NCBI GenBank assembly: GCA_964019135.1 | Contig: OZ025248.1 | Coordinates: 16,189,574-16,253,573 of the forward strand | Length of the DNA: 64,000 bases | Source of the DNA: Arenicola marina | Taxonomy: Eukaryota; Annelida; Polychaeta; Arenicolidae | Direction of reading: 5' to 3' | Part shown: in pieces, positions 42,996-56,069 of the stretch | Numbering within the stretch: the stretch's first letter is position 1 | How the letters are laid out: every line of letters starts with the position of its first letter | Program-made: the position numbers and the translations under genes | The notes under the pieces: model-generated | Told to the model about the DNA's origin: nothing | What the model saw: the letters and a program-made list of their open reading frames with translations, nothing else | Database searches by the model: none

Positions 42996-45900
42996 CCCTC
43001 AGCACGCTACAGTTTGGTGACAGCGGTGGGATTTAGCTGCATACACCCCTCGGCACGCTACAGTTTGGTGACAGCGGTGGGATAGAGCTGCATACAACCC
43101 TCGGCACGCTACAATTTGGTGACAGCGGTGGGATTTAGCTGCATACACCCGTCGGCACACTACAGTTTGGTGACAGTGGTGGGATTTAGCTGCATACATC
43201 CCTCGGCAGGCTACAGTTTGGTGACGGCGGTGGGATTTAGCTGCATACACCCCTCGGCACGCCACAGTTTGGTGACAGCGTTGGGATTTAGCTGCATACA
43301 CCCCTCGGCACACTACAGTGTGGTGACAGCGGTGGGATTTAGCTGCATACACCCCTCGGCACACTACAGTTTGGTGACAGCGGTGGGATTTACCTACATA
43401 CACCCCTCGGCACACTATAGTTTGGTGACGGCGGTGGGATTTAGCTGCATACACCCCGCGGCACGCTACAGTTTGGTGACAGCGGTGGGATTTAGCTGCA
43501 TACACCCCGCTGCAGGCTACAGTTTGGTGACAGCGGTGGGATAGAGCTGCATACAACCCTCGGCAGGCTACAGTTTGGTGACAGCGGTGGGATAGAGCTG
43601 CATACAACACTCGGCACGCTACAGTTTGGTGACAGCGGTGGGATTTAGCTGCATACACCCCTCGGCACGCTACAGTTTGGTGACAGCGGTGGGATTTAGC
43701 GGCATATACCCCTTGGCACGCTACCGTTTGGTGACAGCCTTGGGATTTAGCTGCATACACCCCTCGGCACGCTACAGTTTGGTGACAGCGGTGGGATTTA
43801 GCTGCATACACCCCTCGGCAGGCTACAGTTTGGTGACGGCGGTGGGATTTAGCTGCATACACCCCTCGGCAGGCTACAGTTTGGTGACAGCGGTGGGATA
43901 GAGCTGCACACAACACTCGGCACGCTACAGTTTGGTGACAGCGGTGGGATTTAGCTGCATACACCCCTCGGCACGCTACCGTTTGGTGACAGCGGTGGGA
44001 TTTAGCTGCATACACCCCTCGGCAGGCTACAGTTTGGTGACAGCGGTGGGATTTAGCTGCATACACCCCTCGGCACGCTACAGTTTTGTGACAGCGGTGG
44101 GATTTACTTGCATACACTCCTCGGCAGGCTACAGTTTGGTGACAGCGGTGGGATTTAGCTGCATACACCCCTCGGCACGCTACAGTTTGGTGACAGCGGT
44201 GGGATTTAGCTGCATACACCCCTGGGCACGCTACAGTTTGGTGACAGCGGTGGGATTTAGCTGCGTACACCCCTCGGCACACTACAGTTTGGTGACAGCG
44301 GTGGGATTTAGCTGCATACACCCCTCGGCACGCTACAGTTTGGTGACAGCGGTGGGATTTAGCTGCATACACCCCTCGGCACGCTACAGTTTGGTGACAG
44401 CGGTGGGATTTAGCTGCATACACCCCTCGGCACGCTACAGTTTGGTGACAGCGGTGGGATTTAGCTGTATACACCCCTCGACACGCTACAGTTTGGTGAC
44501 AGCAGTGGGATTTAGCTGCATACATCCCTCGGCACGCTACAGTTTGGTGACAGCGGTGGGATTTAGCTGCATACACCCCTCGGCACGCTACAGTTTGGTG
44601 ACAGCGGTGGGATAGAGCTGCATACAACCCTCGGCACGCTGCAATTTGGTGACAGCGGTGGGATTTAGCTGCATACACCCCTCGGCACATTACGGTTTGG
44701 TGACAGTGGTGGGATTTAGCTGCATACATCCCTCGGCACGCTACAGTTTGGTGACAGCGGTGGGATTTAGCTGCATACACCCCTCGGCACGCTACAGTTT
44801 GGTGACAGCGGTGGGATTTAGCTGTATACACCCCTCGACACGCTACAGTTTGGTGACAGCAGTGGGATTTAGCTGCATACATCCCTCAGCACGCTACAGT
44901 TTGGTGACAGCGGTGGGATTTAGCTGCATACACCCCTCGGCACGCTACAGTTTGGTGACAGCGGTGGGATAGAGCTGCATACAACCCTCGGCACGCTACA
45001 ATTTGGTGACAGCGGTGGGATTTAGCTGCATACACCCGTCGGCACACTACAGTTTGGTGACAGTGGTGGGATTTAGCTGCATACATCCCTCGGCAGGCTA
45101 CAGTTTGGTGACGGCGGTGGGATTTAGCTGCATACACCCCTCGGCACGCCACAGTTTGGTGACAGCGTTGGGATTTAGCTGCATACACCCCTCGGCACAC
45201 TACAGTGTGGTGACAGCGGTGGGATTTAGCTGCATACACCCCTCGGCACACTACAGTTTGGTGACAGCGGTGGGATTTACCTACATACACCCCTCGGCAC
45301 ACTATAGTTTGGTGACGGCGGTGGGATTTAGCTGCATACACCCCGCGGCACGCTACAGTTTGGTGACAGCGGTGGGATTTAGCTGCATACACCCCGCTGC
45401 AGGCTACAGTTTGGTGACAGCGGTGGGATAGAGCTGCATACAACCCTCGGCAGGCTACAGTTTGGTGACAGCGGTGGGATAGAGCTGCATACAACACTCG
45501 GCACGCTACAGTTTGGTGACAGCGGTGGGATTTAGCTGCATACACCCCTCGGCACGCTACAGTTTGGTGACAGCGGTGGGATTTAGCGGCATACACCCCT
45601 TGGCACGCTACCGTTTGGTGACAGCCTTGGGATTTAGCTGCATACACCCCTCGGCACGCTACAGTTTGGTGACAGCGGTGGGATTTAGCTGCATACACCC
45701 CTCGGCAGGCTACAGTTTGGTGACGGCGGTGGGATTTAGCTGCATACACCCCTCGGCACGCCACAGTTTGGTGACAGCGTTGGGATTTAGCTGCATACAC
45801 CCCTCGGCACACTACAGTGTGGTGACAGCGGTGGGATTTAGCTGCATACACCCCTCGGCACACTACAGTTTGGTGACAGCGGTGGGATTTAGCTACATAC

Positions 45901-48420
45901 ACCCCTCGGCACACTATAGTTTGGTGACGGCGGTGGGATTTAGCTGCATACACCCCGCGGCACGCTACAGTTTGGTGACAGCGGTGGGATTTAGCTGCAT
46001 ACACCCCGCTGCAGGCTACAGTTTGGTGACAGCGGTGGGATAGAGCTGCATACAACCCTCGGCAGGCTACAGTTTGGTGACAGCGGTGGGATAGAGCTGC
46101 ATACAACACTCGGCACGCTACAGTTTGGTGACAGCGGTGGGATTTAGCTGCATACACCCCTCGGCACGCTACAGTTTGGTGACAGCGGTGGGATTTAGCG
46201 GCATACACCCCTTGGCACGCTACCGTTTGGTGACAGCGGTGGGATTTAGCTGCATACACCCCTCGGCACGCTAGAGTTTGGTGACAGCGGTGGGATTTAG
46301 CTGCATACACCCCTCGGCACGCTACAGTTTTGTGACAGCGGTGGGATTTAGTTGCATACACTCCTCGGCAGGCTACAGTTTGGTGACAGCGGTGGGATTT
46401 AGCTGCATACACCCCTCGGCACGCTACAGTTTGGTGACAGCGGAGGGATTTAGCTGCATACACCCCTCGGCACGCTACAGTTTGGTGACAGCGGTGGGAT
46501 TTAGCTGCATACACCCCTCGGCACGCTACAGTTTGGTGACAGCGGTGGGATTTAGCTGCATACACCCCGCGGCACGCTACAGTTTGGTGACAGCGGTGGG
46601 ATTTAGCTGCATACACCCCGCGGCACGCTACAGTTTGGCGAGAGGGGTGGGATTTAGCTGCATACACCCCTCGACACGCTACAATTTGGTGACAGCAGTG
46701 GGATTTAGCGGCATACACCCCTCGGCGCGCTACAGTTTGGGTGACAGCGGTGGGATTTAGCTGCATACACCCCTCGGCACGCTACCGTTTGGTGACAGCG
46801 GTGGGATTTAGCTGCATACACCCCTCGGCACGCTACAGTTTGGTGACAGCGGTGGGATTTAGCTGCATACACCCCTCGGCACGCTACAGTTTGGTGACAG
46901 GGGTGGGATTTAGCTGCATACACCCCTCGACACGCTACAATTTGGTGACAGCAGTGGGATTTAGCGGCATACACCCCTCGGCGCGCTACAGTTTGGGTGA
47001 CAGCGGTGGGATTTAGCTGCATACACCCCTCGGCACGCTACCGTTTGGTGACAGCGGTGGGATTTAGCTGCATACACCCCTCGGCACGCTACAGTTTGGT
47101 GACAGCGGTGGGATTTAGCTGCATACACCCCTCGGCACGCTACAGTTTTGTGACAGCGGTGGGATTTAGTTGCATACACTCCTCGGCAGGCTACAGTTTG
47201 GTGACAGCGGTGGGATTTAGCTGCATACACCCCTCGGCACGCTACAGTTTGGTGACAGCGGTGGGATTTAGCTGCATACACCCCTCGGCACGCTACAGTT
47301 TGGTGACAGCGGTGGGATTTAGCTGCGTACACCCCTCGGCACACTACAGTTTGGTGACAGCGGTGGGATTTAGCTGCATACACCCCTCGGCACGCTACAG
47401 TTTGGTGACAGCGGTGGGATTTAGCTGCATACACCCCGCGGCACGCTACAGTTTGGCGACAGCGGTGGGATTTAGCTGCATACACCCCTCGGCACGCTAC
47501 AGTTTGGTGACAGCGGTGGGATTTAGCTGCATACACCCCTCGGCACGCTACATTTTGGTGACAGCGGTGGGATAGAGCTGCATACAACCCTCGGCACGCT
47601 ACAGTTTGGTGACAGCGGTGGGATTTAGCTGCATACACCCCTCGGCACGCTACAGTTTGGTGACAGCGGTGGGATTTAGCTGCATACACCCCTCGGCACG
47701 CTACAGTTTGGTGACAGGGGTGGGATTTAGCTGCATACGCCCCTCGGCACGCTACAGTTTGGTGACAGCGTCGGGATTTAGCTGCATACACCCCTCGGCA
47801 CGCTACAGTTTGGTGACAGCGGTGGGATAGAGCTGCATATACCCCTCGGCACACTACCGTTTGGTGACAGCGCTGGGATTTGGCTGCATACACCCCTCGG
47901 CACGCTACAGTTTGGTGACAGCGGTTGGATAGAGCTGCATATACCCCTCGGCACACTACAGTTTGGTGACAGCGGTGGGATAGAGCTGCATACACCCCTC
48001 GGCACGCTACAGTTTGGTGACAGCGGTGGGATTTAGCTGCATACACCCCTCGGCACGCTACAGTTTGGTGACAGCGGTGGGATTTAGCTGCATACACCCC
48101 TCGGCACACCACAGTTTGGTGACAGCGGTGGGATTTAGCTGCATACACCCCTCGGCCCGCTACAGTTTGGTGACAGCGGTGGGATTTAGCTGCATACACC
48201 CCTCGGCACGCTACAGTTTGGTGACAGCTGTGGGATTTAGCTGCATACACCCCTCGGCACGCTACAGTTTGGTGACAGCGGTGGGATTTAGCTGCATACA
48301 CCCCTCGGCACGCTACAGTTTGGTGACAGCGGTGGGATTTAGTTTCATACACTCCTCGGCAGGCTACAGTTTGGCGACAGCGGTGGGATTTAGCTGCATA
48401 CACCCCTCGACACGCTACAT

Positions 48421-49536
48421 ACCAATGTTGGCCCGCTAGACAAAGCTACTTGAAGCTCGCTATTTCAAACTAGCCAACCCACTCAAATACCTCATGACAA
48501 ACTACGAATTTACATCGTCTGCCAAAACCCTCTCATACTCATGAAAAACAAGGCCTTCATATCGTTTGCAAAGCCCTCTGACGGTCATTCTTAATTTTTC
48601 TGCCAATCCCTCTCATGCTCACGACAAAAAAGCATTCACATCGTCACGTGCGAAAGGAGATTTACTGTATCTTGTCATCAAGCCATTAAATGAAAATTCA
48701 TGTGGCAACTGTCATACTGCCAGTGTCATAATCTGTCACATTATGGCGTACACATTCTTTTGAATTACTGACGTTATACATGAAGTCAAGTTTGCTTATT
48801 TCCGTGATCTGTGATGGGTACCTTATTTCCGTGATCGTGAACTGCCATCATTCTTGTTTCGTGATCGTAGATTTTGGTCTTGACAACATGTCCCAAGTCC
48901 ACAACAGCATATCGCTACTAATATACCAACAAACGGCTGCAGGATGCTTTGAATGGTTACCTTGTCGGGGTGTCCGCTAGACGAGATATCCAATCCACCT
49001 TGTACGTATTCCTACAGGTCGCAGACTACATTTGTTCGCCTCAGGGGCGGCATTTATAACCCTTTAGTCACCGCTACACAGACCTTAGCATTTACAAAAT
49101 CAAAAAACCGGGTTTCCTGTTGAGGACCTGACATCGCGACTGAGTGAATGGATTTCTTTGCATTGCCCCCCCCCCCCCCCCCCCAACACAGTTGGCCTGC
49201 AGTCAGTACGTTACGTACTTTGCCGTGTACGTGTTACAGGCCAGTCGGGGGAGAGGAACATACCGGCAGTATCTAGAACATAGCATGCCAGTGGTATCAA
49301 GTTGAAGCAAATAGAGTATATGCTCACAAAAATATCTCAGTATTTCATATTTGTGGCTGTAATATGAAAGTATGACAATGTGAAAAGCGAATATTTATGT
49401 CTCGCGCTACGAAAAGATGATATAGCTGGCTCGCCCACAGCTCGTTCCATTTATTGTAATTGAATAACACAATGAGTTATGTAAGTAGTTGGATAGAGCA
49501 ACTTCATGGCCGAGAATACAAGTTCATGATTATTAT
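48421..49536. other. Gene-free spacer right of the satellite
   Basis: No gene or known repeat recognised. A long poly-C run occurs near 49,166-49,183. The satellite stops abruptly at about 48,417 within a monomer. Confidence 0.55.
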
Positions 49537-49691
49537 CAGTGGCGAAAAAACACATCGCCCCTAATATAAACTTGTAGCGGAAAACACATCGCAAATGGAA
49601 AAACATTTGACAGAAAATATATCGCCAAGCAAAATGGTGAGGCGAAAATACATTGCTAAAGACAAATGTGGTGGCCAACACATTGCCACTG
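49537..49691. mobile_element. 155 bp CAGTGGC-ended MITE-like element with internal repeats
   Basis: Starts CAGTGGCGAAAAAACACATC and ends with the complement of CAGTGGCAATGTGTTGG. The terminal match is short but symmetrical. Inside, a GCGAAAAYACATYGC-like motif is repeated about five times at roughly 30-35 bp spacing. No convincing target duplication. Confidence 0.5.
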
Positions 49692-50118
49692 AGAATTAAA
49701 TGTAATACGCATCTGTGGCAATCAGATGTCAGACAGGCAAATATTAATGGATACTTATTGATATACATATAGATATACCACATGCTGCAGGCCACTATGG
49801 ATATTTATGAAATGCTATATGAAAATAGATTTCAACATGTATTATATCTTAAAACCTAATAACCCATTTCAGCAGACAATTCTGAAATTATCCACACACA
49901 TATGCTGTAATACTGGTTATAATAGAGTTTAATGATACAATGATCATTATATTAGATACTTAAAGGGCTCGTTAGCATATATCATCCAGTAGCATATCAG
50001 CAGACATGTTGTTCAATTATGCTCAGACCCTGTTGACTCGCGTCGATGCAAAGTGGAGGCGGCGTGGAGGAGGTGGTTTATTTCGTCTCTGGTTGATAAT
50101 CAAGTGAACCCCCCACTC
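49692..50118. other. Gene-free spacer before copy B
   Basis: AT-rich, nothing recognised. Whether this sequence also precedes copy A cannot be seen, because copy A begins at or before position 1. Confidence 0.5.
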
Positions 50119-50638
50119 TCTGCCTTCGACTCACTCCGCTAGAGCTCCATTATATCTCTGTTGTCGCCTACTTCCTCAATGCATTTTCAAACTCGCTCGC
50201 CAGGCAAATTGATAGGACAAAATGCCCCGCGCATGACTTCAAATTGGTTCAGTCACAAGTATAGCTTTTTCGAAAGGGTAAAAGATGTTTTTTGCTGTAT
50301 TAAATACACAGAGCTCGTTATTTTTATGTTTTATTCTCGAAAATTATAATGTTGCAAGAAATTACAGGTGATTTGACCGTTTTTAAAGAATCGTGAATCC
50401 CCCGGCCGACCGCTGCGGTAAAAGCGGAGCTTGCCTAGCGTAGCGCCACCGTGCGGGGAGCTTGGTGATACCCATGTAAGCTGCTGCTACAGCGGTTGAC
50501 GCCAATCGGTAGACAATCCGCGTTTTCAGGGGGTAAATCGGCCGTTGTTGAACTCTTGTTGGTTGAGAGGACCAGCACGCTTTTTGAGCCAAAACGCCAA
50601 GTCAGCATTGGGCATGGATGACCGGGCGAAAAGAAAAC

Positions 50639-50884
50639 AAGAACTCAGTGGGACACTGATGATGACGAAAATTGACTTTAGGTCAAAGAGCGTGTTTTTC
50701 TGAACATGTTGATCGAAACCGCGACCGTCCACGATGAATATCAAGGGAATGTGGGCCATTTCAAAAAAAATCCAGTACATTGAGTACATATGCTCGGTCC
50801 CCTGGTTTGAACTTTACATTGACTATGATAGCGTGGTTTTGAGGTCAAGACGGGGCCTCGGAATTTGGTCAGCGGCTTGAGTGA
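50639..50884. repeat. 245 bp dispersed direct repeat, member 1 (copy B)
   Basis: Copy B equivalent of 521-766; no difference noticed. Confidence 0.85.
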
Positions 50885-53106
50885 GGCAGGGGGGCCAGTC
50901 ACTTGAGCTTTGATCTTAACATGACGTCGGCCATACTTTTAGCAGATCTTGTATTTTCGCCAGCAAAACACGCCACCCATGAAGTAACAGACATTCTCAC
51001 GCTTTTCCTGACTCTAACCCGCTTACAAAGTTATCAATTTGTAAATGTGTAACAACCGCCTTCCCACTCATTCTGCCAACATGGATCACCCTAAGCGTGT
51101 CTCCATAGTTTCACTTTGTGCTTCCATACATAAGCGGGTCAGTTCACGGGCAAGGGAAATTTGTGTTATGCCTTTTGATTGCTAGGTATAAATAATGTAT
51201 TTGGCATTGGAAATTTATGTGGCATCAGTAATTTATCTGACATACAGTGCTTAACATGTGAACAATATTTTTCATTAGTTTGTACATATATAAAAACAAA
51301 GTTCACATATGACTCACGCCTGCCATTTCCTAGAATAATCCGTTTCGTTGGCACGAGTTCGGCATAAAAAGTGGCTTTAGAACATGCATATTATTGTATA
51401 AAAATATGTGTATCCTTATCACTAAGAACATATACACCTTATTTCAAATATTGTTTAAGTTTCGGGAAGATTAAGTTTAAGGGAAGATATTGCTCTATGA
51501 GTAAGTTTAAAGGGAATCGTTGTTTCAAATAGGGCTCGCGTCCATTAGTGCAGTGCAATTTATTTTGTTGGTTCCTACCCCCCCACCCCCCCCCCCCCCT
51601 CTTCCCGGGGGCAATAACTGTGATTGTCGATTTTGCGACTACCAACAGAGAAGAAATTTTGTTTCACGGCACTCACTTAGTCTCAATTTCTCAGCTCGCC
51701 GTAACAGTGCATTTTTGACATTACTGTACCGATTACATTACAGCATGATAGTAGTTTAATGTCCCTTGAAGCAGGTATCCTGCTACTCGGCGACTGTTTG
51801 CTAACACTTTTGCATAATAACGTAGGTTTGTCGGCGGGGTGGGTACAAGGTGGCGGCAGACAAGCATCCAGGAAGGTTAGGACAAGCCCAGAACATTGCC
51901 GCTGGTGAAAGGAGCACAGGTGCCCGGTCCGAAGTGGGTGGTACGTGACCGGCATCGACATTGGGTGGGAGATTCGAGAGCAAACTGATGAGGTAGAGCG
52001 CGTCTGACCATTACTCCCACTTAACATTGTCTTATTATTGACTTATTACGACGTATTTAAAGTATCCAACTTAGGTCAGTAAATCTCTTGAAGCAGCCAT
52101 CAGAAACGCGAACTGCATCCGGCGGTCGTTCGTTAACTGTTAACCGCGAACATACTTGCATGAAAAACGTGTGGATCGGGTGGGCGTAGCTCTAGTTCTA
52201 AGCGATTAGGATAACAGTCACACACAAGGGTCGCCAGGCATTAAGTTGAGGGGCTGCGGTAGACATCTTCGTGGCCAAGATAAATCAGAAGTCAAGTTTC
52301 GTTTGACCCGACGCGACGACGCTCCAGTATCAAGCGTTCTATGTGACCCGATCTGACTCTAGCGCCATAACTAGACAACCTCCGCCTGATTAAAGCACTC
52401 TGAAGATGCTTATTGGCAACTAGTTGGCGAAAAGATTGCAATTTTAGCATTTTTATCTAAGAACCGGAAGTAAGATAGGAACGTATCGTTTTTACTTCGC
52501 AGCTATACGAGGAACCACTTTCTCTACAAAAGACGCTACTCGTGTATTTTTATGATTTTTTCCGATTTTTGACGAGTTTTGGTAAGTACCAAAAGTGACG
52601 TCATCGTGACGTCACGTGACGCATCAAAACACTAAGATTCGACACAAATCATCTCAGTTCATATTTCTATGACATATTAGAACGTTATAGCGATAGCTTG
52701 AAGATAAATGGGTCAAAAAGCGAAAACTCTGGCAGAGGTCATTTAGTGCGTTTTCCTCAAAACTTATGAGCTCATATTACTCGAAAATGAGCATACGCGT
52801 CAAGAAGTGAACAATATATGAAAACTGCGCCCTTATTAGTAGCACATTCGGAAACTGACCAGAGATCTCTAGCTTTAATATTAACGAATATATAAGCGTG
52901 TTTAATGGGTTTTGTCAAAACGTCGCTGTGACATTGACCTTTGACCTTTCGATTTGCGTGACAAGTATATTGTAGCCCTGTCGCTAGGCTATCAGGCACA
53001 AAGTACTGTGAAATAATGTATACGGTTGGTAGGACGCAATGAGACTTGCAATTCTCGAGTGAGACAGACATACACGCCTTTTGGACGGGAAGACCGACAA
53101 AGAACC
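50885..53106. other. Gene-free stretch, copy B
   Basis: Equivalent of 767-2,985. The only difference noticed is a slightly longer poly-C run near 51,590. Confidence 0.6.
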
Positions 53107-53349
53107 AAGAACTCAGTGGGACACTGATGATGACGAAAATCGACTTTGGGTCACAGAACGTGTCTTTCTGAACATGGTGATCCAAACCGCGACCCTCCAC
53201 TATGATTATTAAGGGAATGAGGGCCATTTCTAGATTCCGGTACATTGAGTACATATGCTCGGTCCCCTGGCTTGAACTTTACATTGAATATGATAGCGTG
53301 GTTTTGAGGTCAAGACGGGGCCTCGGAATTAGGTCAGCGGCTTGAGTGA
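53107..53349. repeat. 245 bp dispersed direct repeat, member 2 (copy B)
   Basis: Copy B equivalent of 2,986-3,228. Confidence 0.85.
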
Positions 53350-53510
53350 ATGGTATTACAAATGCTCGTGCCGACCTAGTGTGGACCTTGGGGTGTGTGT
53401 TGGGATGACAGCACCGTGGCCACTGGTCATTCATTAGGGGACTAAACAAAATCACCCTGAAGTGATCAGGCGTGTATCGATGATGCCTTGGGTTGTCCTC
53501 CGCAAGTGGC

Positions 53511-55352
53511 GGTCCGCAGGGTCTTCGAATAGGGATGCTAATCAGGATTCGGGGGACCAATAGGGATCTGATGGGTCGATTAGGGTTGTGTGGGACACAT
53601 CGAGATGTGCAGGGTCGAAGTCGATGGTTCGAAACGGGATCCGTGGGACACATTGGTATACGACGGGTCAAAGCTGGTTTCGTTGGGTTCAATCTGGATT
53701 AGCAATGTTCAATCAGGATCACCAAGGTCGAATCGGGATCTGAAGGTCAAATAGGGATGCGACGGGTCAATCTGCATTCTAGTTGTCAAATCTCTATCTG
53801 GCGGCTTCCATCAGGTTCTGAGGGAGTCAATATAAATCATATGAGTCCAATCTGGATCCGACAGATTAAATCTGGGTCTGACGGGTCTAGTGGGGATGCC
53901 AGATGCCTACTCGGGATCTGAGAGGGCAAATGTGGATGTCCAGGTCGAATGGGGAGCTGAAAAGGTCAATATGGATCTGAGAGGCAAAATAGGCGTCTGT
54001 GAATGATATCTGGATCTGAGGGATCAATATGGATCTGAGAGGTCAAGTCTGGATCTGATACGTCAAATCTGGATCTGAAGGATCACTCTGGATCTGAATG
54101 GTCAATCAGGATCTGAGAGGTCAAATCTAGATCTGAGAGGTCAATTCTGGGTCTGAGAGGTCCAATCTGGGTCTGAAGGATCAAATCTGGATCTGAGGGA
54201 TCAAATCTGGATCTGAGGGTCAAATCTGGATCTGAGGGGTCAACTCTCGATCTGAGGGATCAAATCTCGATCTGAGGGATCAAATCTGGATCTGAGGGAT
54301 CAAATCTGGATCTGAGGGATCAAATCTGGATCTGAGGGATCAAATCTGGATCTGAAGGGTCAAATCTTGATCTGAGGGTCAACTCTCGATCTGAGGGTCA
54401 ACTCTCGATCTGAGGGGTCAATCTGGATCTGAGGGATCAAATCTGGATCTGAGGGATCAAATCTGGATCTGAGGGATCAAATCTGGATCTGAGGGATCAA
54501 ATCTGGATCTGAAGGGTCAAATCTGGATCTGAGGGGTCAAATCTTGATCTGAGGGTCAACTCTCGATCTGAGGGATCAAATCTGGATCTGAGGGATCAAA
54601 TCTGGATCTGAGGGATCAAATCTGGATCTGAGGGATCAAATCTGGATCTGAGGGATCAAATCTGGATCTGAAGGGTCAAATCTTGATCTGAGGGTCAACT
54701 CTCGATCTGAGGGTCAACTCTCGATCTGAGGGGTCAATCTGGATCTGAGGGATCAAATCTGGATCTGAGGGATCAAATCTGGATCTGAGGGATCAAATCT
54801 GGATCTGAAGGGTCAAATCTGGATCTGAGGGTCAACTCTCGATCTGAGGGGTCAATCTGGATCTGAGGGATCAAATCTGGATCTGAGGGATCAAATCTGG
54901 ATCTGAGGGGTCAAATCTGGATCTGAGGGGTCAATCTGGATCTGAGAGGTCAAATCTGGATCTGAGAGGTCAAATCTGGATCTGAGAGGTCAAATCTGGA
55001 TCTGAGAGGTCAAATCTGGATCTGAGGGATCAAATCTGGATCTGAGGGATCAAATCTGGATCTGAGGGATCAAATCTGGATCTGAGGGTCAAATCTGGAT
55101 CTGAGGGGTCAATCTGGATCTGAGGGGTCAATCTGGATCTGAGAGGACAAATATGGATCTGAGAGGTCAAATCTGGATCTGAGGGATCAAATCTGGATCT
55201 GAGGGGTCAATCTGGATCTGAGGGGTCAATCTGGATCTAAGGTGTCAATCTGGATCTGAGGGGTCAATCTGGATCTGAGAGGTCAATCTGGATCTGAGAG
55301 GTCAAATCTGGATCTGAGAGGTCAAATCGGGATCTGAGGGGTCAATTAGTGT
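53511..55352. repeat. 20 bp tandem array with degenerate left margin (copy B)
   Basis: Equivalent of 3,390-5,250 (regular core from about 54,001). Near 54,102 one unit is present that copy A lacks, and about two units are missing further on, for a net loss of 19 bp. Confidence 0.93.
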
Positions 55353-55366
55353 CTTCACTTGACAAT

Positions 55367-55714
55367 TTGGATCAAATAGAGGTTTCAGCGGGCAAAATAG
55401 AGTTTTAGTGAGTAAATTTGACCCAGTAGGCCATTACACATGCAATTTGACCCAAATAGAGCTTTTAAGGTACAATCTGGGGTAAATAGTGCTTTTGCTG
55501 GGCCAAATATGACCTTCAGAGAGCAATTGAGCATAGATATCGGCGTGGGATAGCAACTTATTCCAAATATAGCTTTCTGTTTACTAAATAGCGCTTTCTG
55601 TGTACAAAATCGAGCTTTTTGTTGACAACATGGAGCTTTTGGTTCGCAAAATAGAGCTTTCTGTTGGCAAAATAGAGCTTTTGGTTCGCAAACTAGAGCT
55701 TTCAGCATGCAATT
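55367..55714. repeat. 21 bp degenerate repeat next to SRCR exon (copy B)
   Basis: Equivalent of 5,265-5,612. Confidence 0.8.
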
Positions 55715-55734
55715 TGAGCTAAATATCTGTACAG

Positions 55735-56069
55735 CCCTATTATATGTCCGCCTGACGGGGGAGAATGCGCCGGACCGGGGTCGTCTGGAGGTGCGCCATC
55801 TGGCGGAATGGGGCACCGTCTGTGGCTACGGCTTCGGGTTGCGGGCAGCCGGGTTGGTCTGCAGATCGCTGGGCTTTGAAGCTGCTGAGCGCGCGACATT
55901 TGTACCGGAAGTGGCCGATGGTGATGCCACGGATGAAACGGACATGCCAAAAATTTGGCTGTCATTCGTCTACTGTGACGGGCCCGGCCTGGAGACCTGC
56001 ATGCACGCGGGCTGACGTGTCCCCCTCGGGTGCACTCACGCCTCCGATGTGTGGATTCAATGCGCTTGA
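55735..56069 (+). pseudogene. SRCR domain exon, disrupted by in-frame stops (copy B)
   Basis: Same SRCR domain as 5,633-5,967, with the same acceptor (AG at 55,733-55,734), the same TGA at the conserved Trp position (56,013-56,015) and the same second TGA (56,067-56,069). One extra substitution follows the first stop: GGT is CGT here, changing the Gly expected after the Trp to Arg. Since both copies share the stop, the exon was broken before the duplication or homogenised afterwards. No intact SRCR exon is present in the window. Confidence 0.78.

Larger units (their letters stand above)
24003..48417. repeat. 24.4 kb satellite array, 51 bp monomer, about 479 copies
   Basis: Head-to-tail 51 bp monomers; a consensus unit is 27,210-27,260 (TGGTGACAGCGGTGGGATTT, AGCTGCATACACCCCTCGG, CACGCTACAGTT). 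Monomers differ by a few bases, and defined variants recur at fixed spacings. GGGATAGAGCTG monomers are spaced 357 bp (7 units) in several places, and 612 bp (12 units) and 969 bp (19 units) repeats are also seen. The period is 17 codons, so long open frames arise on both strands: LVTAVGFSCIHPSARYS on plus, GVYAAKSHRCHQTVACR on minus, the latter open for up to 802 codons. These are broken by recurrent nonsense and indel monomers, and there is no gene context, so I treat the array as non-coding. No CENP-B box is present. A heterochromatic or macrosatellite role is possible. Confidence 0.97.

Noticed and set aside
24010..48403. Dozens of long open frames inside the 51 bp satellite as protein-coding genes
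   Set aside because: They follow from a unit length divisible by three. Both strands are open at once, amplified nonsense and indel monomers interrupt them, and no start, splice or domain context exists.
24003..48417. Satellite as a CRISPR array
   Set aside because: There are no alternating repeats and unique spacers. The whole 51 bp unit is repeated, and the DNA is eukaryotic.
49451..49795. 114-codon minus-strand frame
   Set aside because: It is largely the translation of the degenerate repeat inside the MITE-like element at 49,537-49,691.
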